Assembly (NCBI GenBank): GCA_030540395.1
Contig: JAUNWI010000017.1
Span: 1-35,993 of the forward strand
DNA from: Phascolarctobacterium sp.
GTDB taxonomy: Bacteria > Bacillota > Negativicutes > Acidaminococcales > Acidaminococcaceae
Direction: 5' to 3'
Length of the DNA stretch: 35,993 bases
The position numbers were made by a program, and so were the translations under genes. Shown here piece after piece: positions 1 through 7,349 of this stretch (position 1 is the first letter of the stretch; each line of letters starts with the position of its first letter). Below the pieces are notes generated by a model. That model had not been told where the DNA came from and searched no databases. It was given only the letters and a program-made list of their open reading frames with translations.

Positions 1-150
1 GCGGTCTTTTTCTATTCTAGGACAAGTTGACGGGTGCTGATTTGACGCTTACGCTGTTTTTGTATTGTCATCAATCTTTTCCGGATACGGGTGTGTGCAA
101 GCATCTAACGTGTGAATAATAAAATTAGCGATAATTATCAGAAAAATGTA

Positions 151-179
151 TTGAAATGTGCGCAATTTAGTGCTACAAT
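151..179 (+). promoter_or_regulatory. Candidate promoter of the Rpn-like nuclease gene
   Basis: TTGAAA at 151-156 and TACAAT at 174-179 are separated by 17 bp, a good sigma-A type arrangement. It lies about 90 bp upstream of the nuclease gene. A second TATAAT at 248-253 is so close to the ribosome binding site that it is a less likely source of a translated mRNA. The first 150 bases hold no coding sequence I can support. Confidence 0.5.
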
Positions 180-270
180 AGAGCTGGTGAAGAACTTGCA
201 AGCGTGCACCATGGTTAATTTTATTTGATTTTTAATTTTTACTTGATTATAATATGAATAGGAGGAAGAA

Positions 271-1095
271 ATGACTGATTCCGTTCCTGATAGCCTGCTG
301 GTAAAAATCGAAGAGCTTATCGAGCAAATCCAGGCTATGAATCTGTTTAACGACACATTTATATCCGTTGTCTTTAAGGATGAAGCTTCATGTTTGCATC
401 TCGTGCGTCAGCTGATGCAAAAGCCTGATTTAAAAATCATTGCTTGTCGCACGCAGGATGCCATTCCCATGCTGATTAGTAAAAGTCCTAGGCTGGATAT
501 CACAGCAGAGGATGATAAAGGTACTCTCTATGAAATTGAAATCCAGCGCTTGGAAGAACCTGCGCCGGCAAGGCGAGTGCGTTATTATTCTTCGGTGATG
601 GATAGCGAGCTTTTGCGCAAGGGCGTGACCTATGACAAGCTGCCCGAGGTTTATCTTTTCTATCTTTCAGAAGATGATATATGGCATGGAGGACAAACAG
701 TATACGAATTGCATCAGTATTTGTCTCATGGGAGTGAGCAAGTACCTTATGACAATGGTCTGCATACAATTTACGTAAATGCAGAGGTTGACGATGGCTC
801 TAACATTGCAAAGCTCATGCAGTATTTAAAGACCGCCAAGGCTGGCGACACTAGTCAAGGCGCGCTGTCGGCACATGTGAATTATTTGAAGTCCCCTGAA
901 GGAGGTCGAGAAGCAATGGGTGAATTTGAAAGAATTTGTAAAGAAAAAGGTCGAGAGGAAGTTCATAGGGAAACTGCTCTTGAGATGCTAAAAGATAAAA
1001 AGCCTTTGAATGAGATTATTAAGTATTCCAAACTGGCTAAGGAGGCAATTTTTGCATTGGCCAAAGAAAATGGCCTAGAGGTAGTTGTAGGCTAG
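271..1095 (+). CDS. PD-(D/E)XK nuclease family protein (Rpn/transposase-like)
   Basis: This 274-residue protein resembles the Rpn/PDDEXK_2 family, whose members are annotated as recombination-promoting nucleases or PD-(D/E)XK transposase-like proteins. The N-terminal half contains the catalytic core: an Asp in RLDITAED (about residue 75), then a beta strand reading YEIEIQR, which matches the D...ExQ active site of the family, followed by RRVRYYSSVMDSELLRKG, typical of the Rpn helix region. The C-terminal part is charged and helical and ends in an AKENGLEV segment of the kind seen in many family members. AGGAGGAAGAA precedes the ATG. It stands alone, with no recognisable partner. Its cellular role is not known from sequence; horizontal DNA transfer and phage defence have both been proposed for the family. 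Confidence 0.75.
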   Translation: MTDSVPDSLLVKIEELIEQIQAMNLFNDTFISVVFKDEASCLHLVRQLMQKPDLKIIACRTQDAIPMLISKSPRLDITAEDDKGTLYEIEIQRLEEPAPARRVRYYSSVMDSELLRKGVTYDKLPEVYLFYLSEDDIWHGGQTVYELHQYLSHGSEQVPYDNGLHTIYVNAEVDDGSNIAKLMQYLKTAKAGDTSQGALSAHVNYLKSPEGGREAMGEFERICKEKGREEVHRETALEMLKDKKPLNEIIKYSKLAKEAIFALAKENGLEVVVG

Positions 1096-1143
1096 TACAA
1101 TACCCACAACTGAATACATGTCGCCCGCACGGCGACCTTAATG

Positions 1144-1179
1144 ACAGCGTCACGGTGTATGATACACTTGGGACGCTGT
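1144..1179. other. Nested inverted repeat / stem-loop
   Basis: ACAGCGTC (1144-1151) pairs perfectly with GACGCTGT (1172-1179), and inside it GTGTA (1155-1159) pairs with TACAC (1163-1167) around a 3-nt loop. It lies about 50 bp after the nuclease stop codon. The following bases are T-rich but are not a clean U-tract, so it may be a weak terminator or only a structured remnant. Confidence 0.5.
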
Positions 1180-1190
1180 TGTATTATAAT

Positions 1191-1209
1191 CGAACATTCT
1201 TTTCGGTAG
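1191..1209 (+). repeat. 19-bp direct repeat, copy A
   Basis: CGAACATTCTTTTCGGTAG occurs here and again, identically, at 16787-16805 just after cbiC. Both copies are in non-coding DNA. The 1096-1471 gap otherwise contains the nested hairpin at 1144-1179 and the promoter of the downstream gene. Confidence 0.6.
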
Positions 1210-1346
1210 TATTTTAGGTAGGATAAAATTTCAGTACTTTTGTTGTTATATAATGCACAAAAAGAAAGAACTACTCCCTAGTATAACGAGTACTTTGCTA
1301 TCCCAAAAAGTTTCCAGAAAAAGCGTGCAAAAGTCGCGTAATACAG

Positions 1347-1375
1347 TTTACGCTCATTGTAATATATGGTACAAT
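1347..1375 (+). promoter_or_regulatory. Candidate promoter of the TctC-like gene
   Basis: TTTACG (1347-1352) and TACAAT (1370-1375) are separated by 17 bp. The leader that follows contains a 7-bp stem, TGCCCTT (1394-1400) with AAGGGCA (1420-1426), before the AAGGAGATG ribosome binding site. Confidence 0.5.
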
Positions 1376-1471
1376 AAATACAACTACGATACTTGCCCTT
1401 GAGTTGTGGACGGAACTAAAAGGGCAGGAGTGTTTTGTTAATCAAAACTTATACAAGGAGATGTTGTAAGG

Positions 1472-2440
1472 ATGAAAAAAATCTTAGTTGTCCTCATGGC
1501 TATGCTGACTATGGCAGTTATGCTGGCTGGCTGCGGCGGCGACAGCAAAAAAGCTGCCTATCCCGCTGATGGCGATATTTCTGTCATCATTCCTAAGGCT
1601 CCCGGTGGCGGCACCGATACCTCTGCCCGCGGCCTGATTCAATTCATGGAAAAAGAGCTGAAGGGCTCCAAGTTCGTGCCCGTGAACAAGCCCGATGGCG
1701 GTGGTGTAACCGGCATGGTAGAAACTGCCAATGCTAAGGCTGATGGCCATACCCTGGGCATGGTAACCGTAGAGCTGGCTATGTTCCCGCACCAAGGCAA
1801 ATGCAAGAACAACTATAAGGATTACGCAGCTATTTGCGCTCCCATTGCAGCTCCCGCAGCACTCATCGTGCCCAAGGTAGCTCCCTATAACAGCGTGGAC
1901 GAATTCGTAAAATTTGCCAAAGCCAACCCCGGCAAAATCAAGATGGGTAACAGCGGTGTAGGCGCTATTTGGCACATTGCTGCTCTGTCCTTCGAGGAAG
2001 AGTTCGGCGTACAATTCAAGCATGTTCCCTATCCGAAAGGATCCGCTGACATTGCTGCTGCTCTGGCAGGCAAGCACATCGATGCTACCTTGGCTGATCC
2101 CTCCGTATTCAAGAGCCAGGTTGACGCTGGTAACCTGAAGATTTTGGCTGTTATGGCTGGTAGCCGTAGCGTAATTTATCCCAACGTTCCTACCTTCAAG
2201 GAATTGGGCCATAACATGACCGTGCGCGCTTGGGCAGCTCTGGTTGCTCCGAAAAACACTCCGAAGGACAAGCTGGACGTGCTGCGCAACGCTGCCAAAA
2301 AGGTTTGCGAATCCAAGGAATTCAAGGATTATTTCATGAAGCAGGGCATCGACCCCACCTGCATTATTGGTGAGGAAGCTGACAAGATGATGGCTGAAGA
2401 CCATGCTATGTATGAAAAATTCTTGAAAAAAGCAAAATAA
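1472..2440 (+). CDS. Tripartite tricarboxylate transporter substrate-binding lipoprotein (TctC/Bug family)
   Basis: This 322-residue protein is a periplasmic-type solute receptor of the TctC (Bug) family, which captures citrate, other carboxylates or related small molecules for a TctAB membrane carrier. The N-terminus is a lipoprotein signal: MKK, a hydrophobic stretch and the lipobox L18-A-G-C21, so the mature protein would be lipid-anchored at Cys21. The family signature IPKAPGGGTDTSAR follows at about residues 40-53, and the two-lobed receptor fold fits the remaining length (families are usually about 320). No tctA or tctB lies nearby and a strong terminator follows, so it is an orphan receptor in this window. 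Codon use is strongly biased, which suggests high expression. The ligand cannot be told from sequence. Confidence 0.88.
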   Translation: MKKILVVLMAMLTMAVMLAGCGGDSKKAAYPADGDISVIIPKAPGGGTDTSARGLIQFMEKELKGSKFVPVNKPDGGGVTGMVETANAKADGHTLGMVTVELAMFPHQGKCKNNYKDYAAICAPIAAPAALIVPKVAPYNSVDEFVKFAKANPGKIKMGNSGVGAIWHIAALSFEEEFGVQFKHVPYPKGSADIAAALAGKHIDATLADPSVFKSQVDAGNLKILAVMAGSRSVIYPNVPTFKELGHNMTVRAWAALVAPKNTPKDKLDVLRNAAKKVCESKEFKDYFMKQGIDPTCIIGEEADKMMAEDHAMYEKFLKKAK

Positions 2441-2452
2441 ACAATAATTATC

Positions 2453-2482
2453 AAGAGCTCGGACTAGCGTCCGAGCTCTTTT
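2453..2482 (+). terminator. Rho-independent terminator of the TctC-like gene
   Basis: A perfect 12-bp stem (AAGAGCTCGGAC with GTCCGAGCTCTT) has a 4-nt loop and is followed by TTTT-like bases. It starts 13 bp after the stop codon. Confidence 0.9.
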
Positions 2483-2593
2483 GCTGTCAATGACTTATCT
2501 TATTATAAGAATAATTCCTATTAAGCTACTAAACTTCGTTTGAATTTGCTTGAGAATTATTCCTAGTAACGTTAAGATTTTTTTCTAAGGGTA

Positions 2594-2622
2594 TTGGAAT
2601 TTCCCCCATACTATGCTATAAT
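2594..2622 (+). promoter_or_regulatory. Promoter of the cobalamin operon
   Basis: TTGGAA (2594-2599) and TATAAT (2617-2622) are 17 bp apart, immediately upstream of the B12 riboswitch. Transcription would start near 2630, at the 5' edge of the aptamer. Confidence 0.7.
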
Positions 2623-2629
2623 GTGCTTA

Positions 2630-2852
2630 GCTAGTGGTATAGGTTAAGTATTTCTTTTTGGTAAGAGGACATCAGTCCTACGGTCCCGCCGCTGTGCAGG
2701 CTGCTAGCCTAAGTCAGCAACCGATCTATACCTTACTTGAATCCACGGGTGATGGAGACAGTAGATTGGCTAAATTCTGCTATCGCTTTTTATGGTCGTC
2801 TTTAGTTAATTCTGTCTTTGTGACTTCTGCTGGATGCGGCGGAAGTCTTTTC
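2630..2852 (+). promoter_or_regulatory. Cobalamin riboswitch with terminator
   Basis: The leader carries the conserved B12-box core GGTCCCGCCGCTGTG at 2682-2696, followed by AAGTCAGCAACC at 2711-2722, matching the family pattern GCCACTG...AAGYCAG. A closing P1 stem can be drawn between GGTATAG (2636-2642) and CTATACC (2726-2732). The expression platform ends in an intrinsic terminator: GACTTCTGC (2822-2830) pairs with GCGGAAGTC (2839-2847), then TTTT. By analogy with other B12 riboswitches, bound adenosylcobalamin should favour the terminator and shut off the operon. The exact antiterminator pairing is not resolved. A short reading frame through this region is not a gene. Confidence 0.85.
2822..2852 (+). 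terminator. Riboswitch-controlled intrinsic terminator
   Basis: A 9-bp stem with one G-U pair, an 8-nt loop and a TTTTCTT tail sits 50 bp upstream of the cbiD start. Its place between aptamer and first gene makes it the likely off-state structure. Confidence 0.75.
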
Positions 2853-2902
2853 TTATTATTGAGAGAAATTATCACTTAATATGCTATATAAAGGAGGCTC
2901 TT

Positions 2903-4051
2903 GTGGAAGAATATCAATTTTCCCAAGGAAAAAATCTGCGCTGTGGCTATACAACAGGCAGCTGTGCCACGGCAGCAGCAAAGGCGGCGGCCACCATGCT
3001 GCTCACAGGTGAGCGGGTGGACAGCGTGCGCATCGATACTCCCAAGGGCATAGTGCTCAGCTTGGAGCCCTTGGAGGTGGAGCAGACTGCGGATTACGTC
3101 AGCTGCGCTATTCGCAAGGATTCCGGTGATGACCCTGACGACACCAATGGCATTTTAGTTTTCGCCAAGGTGGAAAAGGTTAGCGAGCCAGGCGTGCACA
3201 TCGAAGGTGGTGTGGGCGTAGGCAGGGTTACCAAGCCAGGCTTGGCCTGTGCAGTGGGCGGACCTGCTATCAATCCCACTCCCAGACGCATGATTACCAC
3301 TGAGGTCGCCAGCGTCATGGAGCAGGCTGGCTATAACGCCGGCTTGCTCGTAACCATCTCCATTCCGGAGGGCGTGGAAATCGCCAAAAAAACCTTCAAT
3401 CCTCGCTTGGGCATCGTGGGCGGTTTATCAGTCCTCGGCACCAGCGGTATAGTGGAGCCCATGAGCGAAAAGGCCCTCATCGAAACCATGTATGTGGAAA
3501 TGCGGGCGCAAAAAGCCAGAGGTAATAAAAACCTGCTAGTCTTCTTCGGCAATTACGGCGAGGATTTTACCCGCGACGTGATGCAGCTGGATTTGGAGGG
3601 AGCGGTGACCTGCAGTAATTTTGTAGGCGAGCTCCTGGATTATGCGGTCTTCTTAGGCTTCGAAACACTGCTTTTAATCGGCCACAGCGGCAAGCTGGTG
3701 AAGCTGGCCCAGGGCGTGATGAATACTCACTCTAAATATGCGGACTGCCGCACGGAGCTTTTTGCCCTAGAGGCCATGTTCCACGGTGCGTCCATTGAGG
3801 TGGGCAAAGAAATTTATGGCTGCTTGACCACTGACGAGGTAACGAAAATCCTCAAGCGGGAGCAGCTTTTTGAGCCCGTCATGGACAAGGTTACCGAAAG
3901 AATTGATTTTTACATGCAGCATCGAGTGCATGGTAAAATAAAAACTGCAGCTTTTATGTTCTCGAATGTCTATGGCATACTGGGCAAAACCAAAGATGCA
4001 GAAGAATTAATCCAATTACATAAGCAAAAGGAGAGTAATTATGAGAGGTAA
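2903..4051 (+). CDS. cbiD: Cobalt-precorrin-5B (C1)-methyltransferase CbiD
   Basis: CbiD methylates C1 of the corrin ring with S-adenosylmethionine in the anaerobic B12 pathway. The signature RCGYTTGSCATAAAKAA is at the N-terminus, and the family block DPDDTNG and glycine-rich GVGVGRVTKPGL follow. The start is taken as GTG at 2903, giving 382 residues, because AAGGAGG lies 5 bp upstream. The frame stays open further upstream to an ATG at 2834, but that ATG falls inside the riboswitch terminator and has no ribosome binding site. The gene opens the operon and overlaps the next gene by 11 bp. Confidence 0.95.
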   Translation: MEEYQFSQGKNLRCGYTTGSCATAAAKAAATMLLTGERVDSVRIDTPKGIVLSLEPLEVEQTADYVSCAIRKDSGDDPDDTNGILVFAKVEKVSEPGVHIEGGVGVGRVTKPGLACAVGGPAINPTPRRMITTEVASVMEQAGYNAGLLVTISIPEGVEIAKKTFNPRLGIVGGLSVLGTSGIVEPMSEKALIETMYVEMRAQKARGNKNLLVFFGNYGEDFTRDVMQLDLEGAVTCSNFVGELLDYAVFLGFETLLLIGHSGKLVKLAQGVMNTHSKYADCRTELFALEAMFHGASIEVGKEIYGCLTTDEVTKILKREQLFEPVMDKVTERIDFYMQHRVHGKIKTAAFMFSNVYGILGKTKDAEELIQLHKQKESNYER

Positions 4052-4742
4052 GCTTTATAGTGTAGGTATCGGCCCCGGAGACCCCGAGCTGATGACTTTG
4101 AAATCTGTGCGTCTGCTGAAGGAGTGCGATGTGGTTGCTATTCCCCAGGGCGATAACGGTATTCTAACTGCTAAAGCAATAGTGAATAATGTTGTGAATC
4201 TGGATGAAAAAGAGCAGGTTATGATTTATATGCCCATGACCAAGGACATGGCTGCTATGGATAAAGCACACCGCGAGGGTGCTGACGCTATCGAAAAGCT
4301 GCTGGACGAGGGCAAAAACGTTGTTTTCATCACCTTAGGCTGCCCCACTGTGTATGCAACCTGCATTTATGTACATAAGCTGGTTTTGGCAGATGGCTAT
4401 GATGCTGAGCTGGTAGCAGGCGTAACCTCCATCTGCGCCGTAGCAGCTAAGCTGAACACTTCCCTGTGCGAAAGAGCAGAACCCTTGATCGTGCTGCCCG
4501 GCAGCTACAAGGAGTCCTCCAAGTTCCTGGACGGCCCCGGCAACAAGGTGCTCATGAAATCCGCCAGCGAAATCGGCCGTGTGCGCGACGAGCTCCGCGA
4601 AAAGGGCCTGATTAAAAACGCAGGCATGGTAGAGCGCTGCGGTCTGCCCGGCGAAAAGGTATATTACGATTTGGAAGAAATCGACCCCAAGAGCAGCTAT
4701 TTCTCTGTAATTCTGGTTAAAGAAAAGGAGTTTGATAAATAA
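4041..4742 (+). CDS. cbiL: Cobalt-precorrin-2 C(20)-methyltransferase
   Basis: This 233-residue tetrapyrrole methylase carries out the C20 methylation, the first ring methylation committed to cobalamin. The SAM-binding start VGIGPGDPELMTLK and the later VFITLGCPTVYATCIYV segment are typical of the CbiL/CobI branch of the family. The ATG lies within the end of cbiD, and AGGAGAG provides a ribosome binding site inside that gene. The stop codon shares one base with the next start, so translation is probably coupled along the series. Confidence 0.93.
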   Translation: MRGKLYSVGIGPGDPELMTLKSVRLLKECDVVAIPQGDNGILTAKAIVNNVVNLDEKEQVMIYMPMTKDMAAMDKAHREGADAIEKLLDEGKNVVFITLGCPTVYATCIYVHKLVLADGYDAELVAGVTSICAVAAKLNTSLCERAEPLIVLPGSYKESSKFLDGPGNKVLMKSASEIGRVRDELREKGLIKNAGMVERCGLPGEKVYYDLEEIDPKSSYFSVILVKEKEFDK

Positions 4743-5527
4743 TGATTTATTTTATTGGTGCAGGCCCCGGTGCTGCTGATTTGATTACTGTTAAGGGTAA
4801 AGAACTGCTGGAAAAATGCGACCTGTGCATCTATGCCGGCTCCTTGGTTAATCCGGACCTTTTGAAATACTGCAAGCCCGAGTGCGTAATTATGAACAGT
4901 GCTCACATGACCTTGGAGGAGGTTATTGCGGCTATGGTTCCTGCTGCTCAAGCCGGCAAATTGGTTGTACGTCTCCACACCGGTGATCCCAGCGTGTACG
5001 GCGCACATCGTGAGCAAATCGACCTGCTGCGTGGCTATAATCTGGACTACGAAATCGTGCCCGGCGTAAGCTCCTTCTGCGCTGCTGCAGCAGCTTTGAA
5101 GGCAGAATACACCCTGCCCAACGTAAGCCAATCCGTAATCATCACCCGTATGGAAGGTCGTACCCCTGTACCGCCCCGTCAAAAGATTGCTGATTACGCA
5201 GCTCACCATGCCACCATGGTTATTTTCCTGAGCGCAGGTATGCTGGAGAAGTTGTCCGGCGAGCTCATCAAGGGTGGCTATACCGCTCAAACCCCTGCTG
5301 CCATCGTGTACAAGGCAAGCTGGCCCGATGAAAAGATTGTACGCTGCACCGTGGGCACCTTGGCTGAAAGCGCAGCTAAGTATGGCATCAACAAGACAGC
5401 CCTCATTACCGTAGGCGGTTTCTTGGGCAATGAATACGACCGCAGCGAGCTATATAATCCTACCTTTGCTCATGGATTCCGTGAGGCTGACCCCAGCAAG
5501 CTGGATTTGAAGCCTGAGGTTAAATAA
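4742..5527 (+). CDS. cbiF: Cobalt-precorrin-4 C(11)-methyltransferase
   Basis: This 261-residue tetrapyrrole methylase is a CbiF/CobM homologue that methylates C11. Seen in the sequence: IGAGPGAADLITVKG at the N-terminus (the SAM and ring-binding loop), CIYAGSLVNPDLL, which is distinctive for this subfamily, and LHTGDPSVYGAHREQ. The start overlaps the cbiL stop by one base (TAATG). Confidence 0.95.
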   Translation: MIYFIGAGPGAADLITVKGKELLEKCDLCIYAGSLVNPDLLKYCKPECVIMNSAHMTLEEVIAAMVPAAQAGKLVVRLHTGDPSVYGAHREQIDLLRGYNLDYEIVPGVSSFCAAAAALKAEYTLPNVSQSVIITRMEGRTPVPPRQKIADYAAHHATMVIFLSAGMLEKLSGELIKGGYTAQTPAAIVYKASWPDEKIVRCTVGTLAESAAKYGINKTALITVGGFLGNEYDRSELYNPTFAHGFREADPSKLDLKPEVK

Positions 5528-5531
5528 GCTT

Positions 5532-6599
5532 ATGGAAGCGGCCATTTATTCCTTCTCACTCAGGGGAGCGGAGCTTGCCAAACGCATTGAGAATGTGCTC
5601 AGCGATTTGGATTACAGGGTGAGCAATAAAACGGTGGCCAAGTACGCCCAGCAGGCGGCTTTGGCGCCCATGCTGCCGGACCACAATGCAGCTTGTAGCG
5701 AAGATTTTTTTCGCTGCCAGCTCTTGGTTTTCGTAGGTGCGGTGGGAATTGCTGTGCGCACCATTGCTCCCTTTATCAAAAGCAAGCTGACGGACCCGGC
5801 GGTGCTTTCCATCGATGAGCGTGGCAACTTTGTGATTCCGCTTTTGGCAGGACACATTGGCGGCGCCAATGAAATGGCGCGCTACGTGGCGGCAGCTTTG
5901 GGAGCACAAGCCTGCGTGACCACAGCTACGGATGTAAACGGACTCTTTGCTGTGGACGAGTGGGCGGCACGGAACAATATGGTGCTGTGCTCCTTGAAGG
6001 CAGCCAAGGATTTCGCGGCGGCGCTAGTGGCTGGCGAAAGGGTGGGCCTGTATGTGGACGCCGGCTTTGAGGTTGCAGGCAATTTACCCAAGCAGGTTGA
6101 GTTTAACGGTAGCTTACCCATTGGCATGGCCATAACCTTGAGTAAAAAGCTTGCTCCCTTCCGAGGTACCACCGTGCGGCTATTACCTAAGATTGTCCAT
6201 TTGGGCATTGGCTGTAAGCGCAACACCCCCTTGGAAAGGATAGAAGCGCTGGTGCTGCCGGAGCTGGAGCGCTTAGCTTTGGATATGCGCAGCGTTGCCG
6301 GTATTGCTTCCGTTGATTTGAAAAAGGATGAGCAGGGGCTTTTGGCCTTTGCCAAAAAATATAACCTACCGGCCCACTTTTACAGTGCGGAGGAATTGAA
6401 TGCCTTGGAGGGAGATTTTACTCCTTCTTCCTTCGTGCAAAGCGTGGTAGGGGTGAGCAATGTGTGCGAGCGCAGCGCTGTGAAGGACACTGGCGGCGGC
6501 AGACTTGCTCTGAAAAAAACTAGCCTCAATGGTGTAACCTTGGCCATTGCGGTAGAGGATTTGGTGCTGGACTTGCAGCATACAGGTCTCAAAAAATAA
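5532..6599 (+). CDS. cbiG: Cobalt-precorrin-5A hydrolase CbiG
   Basis: CbiG opens the ring A lactone of cobalt-precorrin-5A and releases the C20 carbon as acetaldehyde; its presence marks the oxygen-independent route. The 355 residues match the family layout: an N-terminal segment with FVGAVGIAVRTIAPF, a central part with PLLAGHIGGANEMARYVA, and a C-terminal CbiG_C domain with HLGIGCKRNTPLERIEALV and ASVDLKKDEQGLLAFAKK. It starts 4 bp after cbiF. The ribosome binding site is weak (GAGGTT further upstream), so coupling to cbiF is likely. Confidence 0.94.
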   Translation: MEAAIYSFSLRGAELAKRIENVLSDLDYRVSNKTVAKYAQQAALAPMLPDHNAACSEDFFRCQLLVFVGAVGIAVRTIAPFIKSKLTDPAVLSIDERGNFVIPLLAGHIGGANEMARYVAAALGAQACVTTATDVNGLFAVDEWAARNNMVLCSLKAAKDFAAALVAGERVGLYVDAGFEVAGNLPKQVEFNGSLPIGMAITLSKKLAPFRGTTVRLLPKIVHLGIGCKRNTPLERIEALVLPELERLALDMRSVAGIASVDLKKDEQGLLAFAKKYNLPAHFYSAEELNALEGDFTPSSFVQSVVGVSNVCERSAVKDTGGGRLALKKTSLNGVTLAIAVEDLVLDLQHTGLKK

Positions 6600-6617
6600 A
6601 TAATAGGAGGCATGAAA

Positions 6618-7349
6618 ATGTCCAAATTATATGTAGTGGGCCTGGGCCCCGGCGGCGTGGAGCAAATGACCAAAAGAGCTTATGATGCTCTGAAGTCCTG
6701 CGATGTTATCGCTGGCTACCATGTGTATGTAAATTTGATTAAAGAAGATTTTGCCGAGAAGGAATTCCTGTCCACCGGCATGCGCAAGGAAGTTGACCGC
6801 TGCAAGCTGGCTCTGGACGAAGCCTTGAAGGGTAAAACCGTAGCCATGATTTCCAGTGGCGACGCCGGTGTTTATGGCATGGCCGGCATTATGTGCCAAG
6901 TAGCCAAGGACCATCCGGAAATCGATATCGAGGTTATCCCCGGTATTACCGCTGCCTGCTCCGGTGCCGCTGTGTTGGGCGCACCCTTGATCAGCGACTT
7001 CTGCCTGATTAGCTTGAGCGACCTCTTGACTCCCTGGGAAAAGATTGAAAAACGGCTGGATTGCGCTTCTAAAGCAGATTTTTGCATCTGCCTGTACAAT
7101 CCTTCTAGCTTTAAACGTCATGATTACCTGCAAAAGGCCTGCGACATTATGCTGAAGAATCAGCCGGGCACCATTCCTGCAGGCATTGTGCGCAATATCG
7201 GCCGCGAAGGTCAGTCCTACGAGCTGACCACCTTGGCTGAGCTTCGTGATAAGGAAGTGGACATGTTCTCCACTGTTATCATCGGCAACACCCAAACCGA
7301 AGTTATTAACGGTCGTTTGGTAACTCCTCGCGGTTACAGACTGGCATGA
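6618..7349 (+). CDS. cbiH: Cobalt-precorrin-3 C(17)-methyltransferase
   Basis: A tetrapyrrole methylase of the CbiH/CobJ type, which performs C17 methylation with ring contraction. Diagnostic stretches are YVVGLGPGGVEQMTKRAYDAL, the SSGDAGVYGMAGIM loop and LYNPSSFKRHDYL. Two ATGs are possible: 6612 is only 1 bp from AGGAGG (6605-6610), while 6618 has a normal 7-bp spacing, so 6618 (243 residues) is preferred. The stop overlaps the start of cbiJ by 4 bp. Confidence 0.94.
   Translation: MSKLYVVGLGPGGVEQMTKRAYDALKSCDVIAGYHVYVNLIKEDFAEKEFLSTGMRKEVDRCKLALDEALKGKTVAMISSGDAGVYGMAGIMCQVAKDHPEIDIEVIPGITAACSGAAVLGAPLISDFCLISLSDLLTPWEKIEKRLDCASKADFCICLYNPSSFKRHDYLQKACDIMLKNQPGTIPAGIVRNIGREGQSYELTTLAELRDKEVDMFSTVIIGNTQTEVINGRLVTPRGYRLA

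Noticed and set aside
1..150. Possible 3' end of an upstream gene at the left edge
   Set aside because: All three plus-strand frames stop early with no recognisable residues.
1191..1204. Possible LexA-type operator (CGAAC...) in the 19-bp repeat
   Set aside because: The second half does not match the GTTCG arm of the Firmicute LexA box, and neither copy sits at a DNA-repair promoter.
1484..2404. 306-codon minus-strand open frame opposite the TctC-like gene
   Set aside because: Nearly the same extent as the sense gene, whose signal peptide and lipobox are clear; antisense product not credible.
2658..2879. 73-codon plus-strand open frame before cbiD
   Set aside because: It runs through the B12 riboswitch aptamer and terminator and has no ribosome binding site.
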